A stretch of DNA of 64,000 nt from CAZFLD01 sp964519835 (GTDB taxonomy: Bacteria; Spirochaetota; Spirochaetia; DSM-27196; CAZFLD01), in assembly GCA_964519835.1 (NCBI GenBank), contig CAZFLD010000009.1:1-64000 (forward strand), read 5' to 3'. Within the stretch, counting starts at the first letter, position 1. Every line of letters starts with the position of its first letter. This document shows positions 33,930 through 40,811 of this stretch, piece after piece. Position numbers and translations under genes: made by a program. The notes below the pieces were generated by a model that searched no databases, was not told the origin of the DNA, and saw only the letters and a program-made list of their open reading frames with translations.

Positions 33930-34696
33930 TGCTGCAGAAACGCCTTGTCGTGTGCCTCGACGTGCGTGATGGGAAGACCACAAAGGGTGTCCGCTTTCAG
34001 GGCAACGTCGACATTGGTGATCCCGTTGACATGGCGCAGTCCTATTACGAGGCCGGTGTCGATGAGCTTGTTTTCTACGACATTACCGCCTCCGCCGAGC
34101 GGAGAAAGATTATCCGCGATGTTGTCGAGCGTGTTGCTGAACGGATCTTTATTCCGTTTGCAGTGGGTGGCGGCATCGGTTCGGTGGACGATATGCGGAG
34201 CGTGTTGCTTGCCGGAGCCGAGAAGATAAGTGTAAACAGCATGGCCGTCAGAAATCCTCGTATTATTTCCGAGGGCGCGAACCGTTTTGGCAGCCAGGCG
34301 GTTGTGTTGGGCATGGACGCCATGGCCGACGCGACAATGCCCTCGGGATATCGGGTTGTTGTCGACGGGGGACGGACCAAGACCGAGAAAGACGCGCTCC
34401 AATGGGCACGGGAGGCGGAGGGGTTGGGCGCCGGAGAGATTGTGTTGAACTCGATCGACGCCGACGGAACCTGCGAAGGGTATGAGCTCGACGTCACCCG
34501 GCTGATCTCGACGTCGGTCGGGATTCCGGTGGTGGCGTCGGGAGGAGCCGGGACGCCGCAGCATGTTGTGGACGTATGCACGGACGGAGCCGCCGATGCG
34601 GCGCTGGTTGCGTCCATGGTCCACTTCGGCACCTACACAATCAAAGACATCAAACAAGCAATGGCGGACGCCGGCCTACCGGTACGACGGGATTAA
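33929..34696 (+). CDS. hisF: Imidazole glycerol phosphate synthase, cyclase subunit HisF
   Basis: This 255-residue (beta/alpha)8 barrel joins ammonia to PRFAR, giving imidazole glycerol phosphate and AICAR. The two catalytic aspartates are in VVCLDVRDG near residue 11 and VLGMDAMAD near 130. The phosphate-binding loops are FAVGGGIGSV and VVASGGAGTP. The GTG at 33929 shares a base with the hisH stop (TAGTG) and has GAGGAGA upstream, so the pair is coupled. A longer reading from 33902 would only extend into hisH. Confidence 0.95.
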   Translation: MLQKRLVVCLDVRDGKTTKGVRFQGNVDIGDPVDMAQSYYEAGVDELVFYDITASAERRKIIRDVVERVAERIFIPFAVGGGIGSVDDMRSVLLAGAEKISVNSMAVRNPRIISEGANRFGSQAVVLGMDAMADATMPSGYRVVVDGGRTKTEKDALQWAREAEGLGAGEIVLNSIDADGTCEGYELDVTRLISTSVGIPVVASGGAGTPQHVVDVCTDGAADAALVASMVHFGTYTIKDIKQAMADAGLPVRRD

Positions 34697-34708
34697 CACA
34701 CAGGTCTC

Positions 34709-34737
34709 TTGCCGTGTATACGGTAATTGGCTATATT
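34709..34737 (+). promoter_or_regulatory. Promoter of the fmdB-like gene
   Basis: TTGCCG at 34709-34714, a 17-base spacer, then TATATT at 34732-34737. The spacing is ideal and the ATG at 34775 follows with an AGAGGAT ribosome binding site. Confidence 0.75.
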
Positions 34738-34774
34738 CACGGCGGAATACCGCAAGGGGAAGAGGATCTCAACT

Positions 34775-35104
34775 ATGCCCACCTATGACTATGAGTGCGC
34801 CGGCTGCGGCCACAGCTTCGAAGCCTTTCAGTCCATGTCTGATGACCCGCTCCGCGTGTGTCCGAGTTGTAAGAAGCGTCGCCTCAAAAGGCTCATCGGC
34901 GGCGGAATGGGTGTCATCTTCAAGGGAAGTGGCTTCTACGTAACGGACAACCGTTCATCGGGCGGTGGCAGCGCGAAAAAGTCCGACGCCGACTCCGCGG
35001 GCAAGGGCGAATCCAAATCCGACTCGAAATCTGAAGCCAAGTCGGATAAAAGCTCGGATTCGAGCAGCAGCTCCGCAAAAGGCGCGGAAAAGGCGGCGTC
35101 GTAG
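34775..35104 (+). CDS. FmdB-family zinc-ribbon protein
   Basis: The product has 109 residues. The first 55 match the FmdB/CxxC_CxxC_SSSS putative regulatory family: MPTYDYECAGCGHSFE, then VCPSCKKRRLKRLIGG. The two CxxC pairs make a zinc ribbon, and the segment MGVIFKGSGFYVTDNR is typical of the family. The last ~50 residues are a Ser/Lys/Asp-rich low-complexity tail. The ATG at 34775 gives the conserved N-terminus; an earlier in-frame start at 34727 lies within the promoter. The function of the family is not settled, and members occur near many metabolic genes. Confidence 0.9.
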   Translation: MPTYDYECAGCGHSFEAFQSMSDDPLRVCPSCKKRRLKRLIGGGMGVIFKGSGFYVTDNRSSGGGSAKKSDADSAGKGESKSDSKSEAKSDKSSDSSSSSAKGAEKAAS

Positions 35105-35180
35105 AGAGGTATTGCACCTACCACGGCGCCTCGAGGTCTGCACATCCACTTCAGATCCGGGGGCAGTGGTGAGCGGTGAG

Positions 35181-36347
35181 TTATTCCGCCTCAATTGTTT
35201 CTCGCTTTTTTGTTGCAAGCATCGACTTCGATACAGCGTCGAGTCCCAATTCTCCGTAGAGCCGGGCTATCCGAGTTCTCCTTGGTCGTGTAACCGGACT
35301 CGGACCGGCAACAAGACTACAGAAATCACTTGCAGGTTCCTTGGAGATATCAAATGTGCCGATTTGCCGCGCCTGTCTGATAATTTCCTCCTTGTCCACA
35401 CCGATCAGCGGCCTCAAGACGGGCATTGATACTCCATGACCTACCGAATCAATCGACTCCACCGATTGGCTGGCAACTTGACCAAGGCTGTCGCCGGTTA
35501 TCAAGCACTGGTGCCCCTCGCTGGAGGCTAGATTGTCCGCCGAAAAGAGCATTAGGCGCCGGTGCAAGATGGTATGCTCGCGCTTCGGAGCCTTGCGAGC
35601 AACCAGGTCGATCGCTTCTTGAATGTTTAGCCGAAAAAGCGTAAACGGCCCGTGGGTGTGGGCGAGCACTCGGCACACTCGACGGACTTTCTGTTCCGCC
35701 TCCGGCGCGGAGTAGAGGCCGCCGTCGAAGTACAACGCGTCGAGGCCCATGCCTCGCCCCGCCATCCGGTAAAACGCCACGGGGGAGTCGATTCCCGCCG
35801 ACAGGAGCACAAGCCCACGCCCCTGGGTACCGGTGGGAAGGCCGCGGAGGCCGGACCGGTCGTCCACGTACACGTAGGTGCGCTCGCGGATCTCAACTGT
35901 AACCGTGTGTTCAGCCCCCTTGAGGTCAACGGTGAGATTCGGATTCATCTCCCTTATGTCGGCTCCGATAGTCGAAGCGAATTCCTCGGAGTTCGGGGAG
36001 AAGCGTTTGTCGATGCGCCTGACGCGAACCCGGAATGAGGTTGTTCCTGTGCGGAGGGCCGACTGCGCCGCCAACCGGAGGACCGTCCGGCGGATTTCCT
36101 GGGCTTCCTTGCCACACTCCACTACACGCGCGTAGCCGGCAAGTCCAAAAGACGAAGCCAAAGCGCGGTCCGCAAGCTCGTCATCGTTATCCGATAGCTC
36201 GAGCAGAATTCTGTCCACGCGCTTTTCGAACCGATGGGGCGCGTCGCCGAGTTTTGTGGCTATGACGTTGGTAAGCGCTTGTTCGTAGACGCCCCTGTTT
36301 TTGCCGCGCAACGATAACTCGCCCAAGCGAAGCAGAAATCGACTCAT
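35181..36347 (-). CDS. thiI: tRNA sulfurtransferase ThiI (no rhodanese domain)
   Basis: This 388-residue protein makes 4-thiouridine at tRNA position 8 and may feed thiamin thiazole synthesis. It has an N-terminal ferredoxin-like region, a THUMP domain (~60-165) and a PP-loop ATPase domain. The ATPase loop reads LVLLSAGIDSPVA, with Ala in place of the first Gly of SGGxDS. It ends after the AANH-type domain, so the C-terminal rhodanese extension of E. coli ThiI is missing. The ATG at 36347 overlaps the stop of the cysteine desulfurase gene (ATGA). As in Bacillus, the neighbouring desulfurase is the likely direct sulfur donor. Confidence 0.9.
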   Translation of the reverse strand: MSRFLLRLGELSLRGKNRGVYEQALTNVIATKLGDAPHRFEKRVDRILLELSDNDDELADRALASSFGLAGYARVVECGKEAQEIRRTVLRLAAQSALRTGTTSFRVRVRRIDKRFSPNSEEFASTIGADIREMNPNLTVDLKGAEHTVTVEIRERTYVYVDDRSGLRGLPTGTQGRGLVLLSAGIDSPVAFYRMAGRGMGLDALYFDGGLYSAPEAEQKVRRVCRVLAHTHGPFTLFRLNIQEAIDLVARKAPKREHTILHRRLMLFSADNLASSEGHQCLITGDSLGQVASQSVESIDSVGHGVSMPVLRPLIGVDKEEIIRQARQIGTFDISKEPASDFCSLVAGPSPVTRPRRTRIARLYGELGLDAVSKSMLATKKRETIEAE

Positions 36348-37645
36348 AGACCGCCCGAGCGCTGCCGGCCGTAGGCGCTGCCAAGTGTCTTCACGCACGA
36401 TTGCAAGGCGCCGCAGAGCGCCTCAACGGCCCGTTTACTGGACCGCGGTCCGATCGACAGGCGGATCATCGACTCCGCGACATCGCCCGGCACGCCGCGT
36501 GCCAAGAGGCGTGGCACGGCTTTGTCCCCGCCGCCACAGGCAGTCCCCGCCGACGCCATAAAGCCCCTTGTTGAAAGCGCCCGGATCAGAACCGTGCCGG
36601 GAACCGGGGGGAACGCCACCGCGACGATATGGGGCGAGTACGCGACCCCGTATTCGGCGGCCGCGCCGCCTGTCCGTCCGGTGTCGCCGCCTGCCGTCGC
36701 GAGCCGGCCAACCCGTGAGCCGCCGGCCGTCGCGAGCATGTTTGCGTAGCGGGTCGGCTCGACGCCCCGCTGTGGCGGCACAAACCAAACGCCTTCGCAC
36801 TCAGCGAGCCGGTCGAAGAGCATCCGTCCCAGGTGCTCCACGTGGTGCACGATCTCTTGACGCGTGACGTGTTCGACTGCCGCGGCGGCGATTAGGGCTC
36901 CGTAGAGATTCGGCGTGCCCGGCCGCCGTCCGCCTTCCTGCGGTCCGCCTCGCCAGGGCAGATTCACCGTGCGATTGCAAACGAGGATGCCGGACCCACC
37001 CGGTGCCCCAAACTTGTGAGTGCCGAAGGCGATCGTGTCTGCGCCCGCGTGGACCGCCTCCCTGAGGCGGTAGGACGACTGTGCGGCATCCACGTGGATG
37101 TGGACGTGACGCTTATGCTGAGCACTGCGGACGGCGTCGATCAACGGACCGAGCGGTGCGATCTCGCCGGTCTCGCTTGCTACGTGAGTAATCGCCACGA
37201 GTCGTGTCTTGGACTCAATAACTTCGGCGGTCCGCTCGGCGGTGTGACGGTTCCACGGCTTGAGCACGCGGCCCCTGTAGCCCTGTGATTCGAGACGGGC
37301 CAGCGGTCCGATCAACGCCTCGTGAGCGTAGGCGTCCACGACAAACGCTCCTGCCCCCGGGCGCGATCCAAAAGGCAGGACCACCAGATTGTTGCCTTCG
37401 GTGGTACCGGAGGTAAACACCACCGAGGAAGGATCGATGTCCAGGGCAGCTGCGACTCGCGCGCGGGCATCCTCGAGCAGCCGTTTTGCTTCGAGCCCAA
37501 AGGCATGTGCGGAGGAAGGATTGGCCCACCGTTCCTCGACCGTCTCGACGATACGCGCCGGTAGCCCGGGAAGGGGCATGGCGGTTGCTGCCCAATCGAA
37601 GTATCGCTCATCCCTTGTTAGATCAATCGTCTTGTGAGTCGCCAT
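36344..37645 (-). CDS. Cysteine desulfurase, NifS/IscS family
   Basis: This 433-residue fold-type I PLP enzyme takes sulfur from cysteine to form a persulfide. The start region YFDWAATAMPLPG, the PLP-lysine segment AFGTHKFGAPGGSGIL and the active-site Cys in MASAGTACGGG are present. A Gly/Ala/Thr-rich insertion of about 25 residues (around 310-335) contains two copies of RLATAGG-like sequence and is unusual. The ATG at 37645 is chosen; an extension to 37768 would run across the divergent regulator promoter. It is coupled to thiI by a four-base overlap, so it probably serves tRNA thiolation rather than Fe-S assembly. Confidence 0.9.
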   Translation of the reverse strand: MATHKTIDLTRDERYFDWAATAMPLPGLPARIVETVEERWANPSSAHAFGLEAKRLLEDARARVAAALDIDPSSVVFTSGTTEGNNLVVLPFGSRPGAGAFVVDAYAHEALIGPLARLESQGYRGRVLKPWNRHTAERTAEVIESKTRLVAITHVASETGEIAPLGPLIDAVRSAQHKRHVHIHVDAAQSSYRLREAVHAGADTIAFGTHKFGAPGGSGILVCNRTVNLPWRGGPQEGGRRPGTPNLYGALIAAAAVEHVTRQEIVHHVEHLGRMLFDRLAECEGVWFVPPQRGVEPTRYANMLATAGGSRVGRLATAGGDTGRTGGAAAEYGVAYSPHIVAVAFPPVPGTVLIRALSTRGFMASAGTACGGGDKAVPRLLARGVPGDVAESMIRLSIGPRSSKRAVEALCGALQSCVKTLGSAYGRQRSGGL

Positions 37646-37693
37646 GGTGTCGTTGTTGAAGCTTTCTACCGGCGTGTGTATCTTTTTATAACG

Positions 37694-38014
37694 ATGTTGT
37701 CCAACGAATTCGATTGCTCGCCGGAAGAGCTGGCAGAAACTGCGCGCAAACTCAAAGTGTGTGGCCACCCGGTTCGACTGCGGCTATTGTGCTTGATCGC
37801 AAAAAACGAAGAGCCGTGTGTATCGGAGCTTTGGGTGTGCTTGAACCAGCCGCAGCCCGTGATTAGCCAGCATCTTGCGGTTCTCAAGGACCGCGGTATT
37901 GTCAAGAGCGAGGTTCAGGGCAATCGACGTGTCTACTCTATCATCGATCCTTTTGTTAGATCGATGGTCTCGTCATTCGCCGGCCTGCACGGAAAAACAG
38001 TCGCCCAAACCTAA
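37694..38014 (+). CDS. ArsR-family transcriptional regulator
   Basis: This 106-residue winged-helix protein begins MLSNEFDCSPEELAE. The helix-turn-helix is EELW-like: LWVCLNQPQPVISQHLAVLKDRGIV with the recognition helix QPVISQHL, followed by the wing VQGNRRVYSI. Cysteines in KVCGHPVRLRLLCLIA, EEPCVSE and WVCLN could sense a metal, sulfide or thiol state, but the ELCVCDL metal motif is not intact. The gene is divergent from the cysteine desulfurase-thiI pair. The two starts are 48 bases apart, so it probably controls that pair and itself. Confidence 0.85.
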   Translation: MLSNEFDCSPEELAETARKLKVCGHPVRLRLLCLIAKNEEPCVSELWVCLNQPQPVISQHLAVLKDRGIVKSEVQGNRRVYSIIDPFVRSMVSSFAGLHGKTVAQT

Positions 38015-38060
38015 TGCCGCGCCGGCCACGCATACAACGTTAACGGCTTCCGGCGGCCGT

Positions 38061-39656
38061 CTACGGAGACAGCAGGTTTACCAGATTGATGATCGACGTG
38101 ACCAGGGCTACCACGCCGGAGGCGAGGCCGGTCACCGTCAGTATGTCTTCGATGACCGCTTCCGCCTCGACCCAACCTGCCGTCTCCACGGAAATAACAC
38201 TTCCCGGCCGGACCTCCGCATTCAAGCTCACCTGTGTCGGCTCTCCGCGCGGATTGAGCAAAAACACGCTGTTGGTTGTGGCCCGATCACGATTGATGCC
38301 GCCTGCCTGTAAGAGATAATCGCCTACCGTGCGGCCAAAGCGAAACGGTATCGTCCGCGGATCGTTTACCTCGCCCACGACTCGGACATCCTGATCCTGC
38401 ATGGGAACGACAAGCCGGTCGCCCGGTTCGAGGGGGACATCCAACGTCGCGTCGCGTCTGCTCCACAGCACATCGAGGTTCACCAGGTCGATCACGTCGC
38501 TGCCGTCGGCCCGTCTGACAAACGCCTCTCCTGCAGCCGCCAGGGGGGTTGGGCCGCCCAGGACGTCCAACACGCCGAGAACGGTGAGTCCGGGACTGTG
38601 CGCCACGTTTGTCCGGATTTCCCGAGTCGGTATCGGCTGGAGAATGCTCTCGTTGGCGGGTTGGCCAAACAGCGCTCCCTCCACGAGGACCCGGTCGGTG
38701 GTCTCCAGACTCGATCGTACCGTAACCACATCGGCGGGTTGAAGCGTTTCGTCCGCATCGTCGGGGTAGGAAAGGCCAAGCAACACGTAGTTACCCGCGC
38801 CGTCCCAGCGCCTAACCCGAATAGATGTGCGATCGGCGGACGGCTCGAAACCGCCGGCCTCCTCGATCAATTCTCCCAAGGTGTCTCCCTGGAGTACCTC
38901 GTAGAGTCCCGGCTCGCCCACTGCGCCGGAAATCGAGACCGTTGCCTCGATCGGGTAGACGGAGATCACATCGCCCGGACGGAGGAGCGGGTTCTGCTCG
39001 AGAGCGGCATGTTGGTAATAGTCGAGAATACTGTACTCGGTAACCTGCCCATCCCGTTCCAGGGAGACCCGTCTTCGACTCGATGTCCCTGCGAGCAGGT
39101 TCTCCGATTCCAACAGGCCCACGAGGGTCGTGAGAGAATCGACGGTTGCAGCGCCCGGGTTTGTCACTTCGCCAAACGTGTAGACGTCGAAGACACTCAC
39201 CGAAACCAGCTCGAAGGTGATCAGCATCGCCGAAAGGCGATTATCGCGCAGGCCCTGGGAAATCGCTGCCAACGCCTCGCGGCGAAGTCGCCCGAGTGTC
39301 ATACCACGGACGTTTAGGGGATCGGAGACAAAAGGAAGTGTCACATTGTAGTCGTCGTACAGCAGGATGCGAAAGGTTCGCGGCGGCAACGATTCGGCGG
39401 GCCGAAGGAGGTTCACCCCGTAGTCGATGTAGACCTCGAATCTGTCCCCGGGTACCGGAGTGTAGTTGTCAATATGTATCGCCTTGCGAGCACCCGAGTC
39501 GCCCGTCATTCCCTCTCCCGTGCCGGAGGGTCCGGGCCGGAGCAGCAACTCATCGTCCTCTACTACAGGCGCGTTTTGTCCGTGGGCGCAGGGGATCGCT
39601 ACCAAATACAGGGCACACACGGCAAACAAGAGCGGCACACGAGATGACATTTTCAT
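38061..39656 (-). CDS. SLBB-domain polysaccharide export protein (Wza-like)
   Basis: The product has 531 residues with a signal peptide (MKMSSRVPLLFAVCALYLVA) cut near HGQ. The polysaccharide biosynthesis/export domain (~60-165, YTPVPGDRFEVYIDYGVNLL) is followed by SLBB domains. These read FTFGEV-type strands near 165, VSISGAVGEPGLYEVLQGDT near 250 and VLVEGALFG with VRVVGEVNDPRTIPF near 435. The C-terminal ~25 residues form a hydrophobic segment (TVTGLASGVVALVTSIINLV), probably a membrane anchor. Such proteins form the periplasmic or outer-membrane conduit for exopolysaccharide. No Wzy, Wzc or transferase genes are adjacent. Confidence 0.85.
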   Translation of the reverse strand: MKMSSRVPLLFAVCALYLVAIPCAHGQNAPVVEDDELLLRPGPSGTGEGMTGDSGARKAIHIDNYTPVPGDRFEVYIDYGVNLLRPAESLPPRTFRILLYDDYNVTLPFVSDPLNVRGMTLGRLRREALAAISQGLRDNRLSAMLITFELVSVSVFDVYTFGEVTNPGAATVDSLTTLVGLLESENLLAGTSSRRRVSLERDGQVTEYSILDYYQHAALEQNPLLRPGDVISVYPIEATVSISGAVGEPGLYEVLQGDTLGELIEEAGGFEPSADRTSIRVRRWDGAGNYVLLGLSYPDDADETLQPADVVTVRSSLETTDRVLVEGALFGQPANESILQPIPTREIRTNVAHSPGLTVLGVLDVLGGPTPLAAAGEAFVRRADGSDVIDLVNLDVLWSRRDATLDVPLEPGDRLVVPMQDQDVRVVGEVNDPRTIPFRFGRTVGDYLLQAGGINRDRATTNSVFLLNPRGEPTQVSLNAEVRPGSVISVETAGWVEAEAVIEDILTVTGLASGVVALVTSIINLVNLLSP

Positions 39657-39711
39657 GCGAAATCCAGTGTAGAGGGGATTTTACGAGCGGTCAATTCCGG
39701 TACTATGAGAT

Positions 39712-40746
39712 ATGGAACTGGTGATCCCCGGCAGCGAGCTTCGCTCCACGGTTGTGTTCCTTGGAAAAAGCGATCTCGGAAAGGACCTATCGGCTCCCGT
39801 CGAAGGCCGAATTGTTGTCTGTGATGCAAACATCAAAGGACTGGTCAACCTTCCGGACGATTTGATTGTGCCGGGAGCGGGGGAGGCGTGCAAGAGTTTT
39901 GAGTCTTTGCGACTTGTTCTGGAGGCGGCACTGACTAGGAACCTCGATCGACAAGCCGAGTTTGTCGGCGTAGGTGGGGGAGCCGTCTGCGACCTCACCG
40001 CCTTTGCGGCCTCGTCGTACCTGCGCGGCTGCCGGCTCGTGCTTGTCCCGACAACCCTTCTCGCCATGGTCGATGCATCCCTTGGTGGCAAGACGGGCAT
40101 CAATCTCTCCGGATACAAAAACCTCGTCGGGAGCTTTTATCCCGCATCCTCGATACTGGTCGCCGTGGACTTCCTCAACAGCCTGCCGGCGCGCGAATTC
40201 CACAGCGGTCTGGCCGAGGTAATCAAGAGCGCGATGCTGGACGATGCCGAGCTTTTTGATCTCCTGATGGATCGGCGGGTGACCGTGTTGTCGCGGGAAC
40301 CGCTGTTGATGGAGGAGGTGGTTCGCCGCAGTCTACGGGTCAAGGCGCAGGTTGTGGAGGCCGATTTTCGCGAGTCCGGTCGTCGTGCGATTCTTAACCT
40401 CGGTCACACGTTTGGCCACGCACTAGAAGCGGTTGCCGGGCTCGGACGGTATACCCACGGGGAGGCGGTGGCGTGGGGCATCCGTTGCGCGATGGACCTT
40501 GGCCGCGTGCTGGGAGTCACGGACGCGGAGTACGCACGGCGGGTTGGACGGATGTTGGACGACTACGAGTTCCCCGACCGGGTCCATGCCGATCCGGGGG
40601 AACTGGTTGAGGCGATGAGACGCGACAAAAAGCGGCGGGGCAATTCGCTTGTGTTTGTGCTGCAGTCGAATCTTGGCGTTACCATCGTGCAGGAGGTGGA
40701 GAACAACCAGGTGTTGGCCTGCCTGCGCGGCCGGGTCGCCGCGTAG
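39712..40746 (+). CDS. aroB: 3-dehydroquinate synthase
   Basis: This 344-residue NAD- and metal-dependent enzyme converts DAHP to 3-dehydroquinate, the second shikimate-pathway step. The glycine-rich VGVGGGAVCDLTAFAAS region binds NAD. VPTTLLAMVDASLGGKTGIN is the family signature, and KNLVGSFYPA and EFHSGLAEVIKSAML follow. The metal ligands are Glu in GLAEVIK and His in NLGHTFGHALE and HGEAVAWG. The length is normal and the ATG at 39712 is 55 bases from the divergent SLBB gene. Confidence 0.96.
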   Translation: MELVIPGSELRSTVVFLGKSDLGKDLSAPVEGRIVVCDANIKGLVNLPDDLIVPGAGEACKSFESLRLVLEAALTRNLDRQAEFVGVGGGAVCDLTAFAASSYLRGCRLVLVPTTLLAMVDASLGGKTGINLSGYKNLVGSFYPASSILVAVDFLNSLPAREFHSGLAEVIKSAMLDDAELFDLLMDRRVTVLSREPLLMEEVVRRSLRVKAQVVEADFRESGRRAILNLGHTFGHALEAVAGLGRYTHGEAVAWGIRCAMDLGRVLGVTDAEYARRVGRMLDDYEFPDRVHADPGELVEAMRRDKKRRGNSLVFVLQSNLGVTIVQEVENNQVLACLRGRVAA

Positions 40747-40811
40747 CGCCGCGCTTTGAAAAGCCGGACCGGGGAGATTAATGCCTCCGATCGCTTTCGC
40801 ACCGCGGCCGA

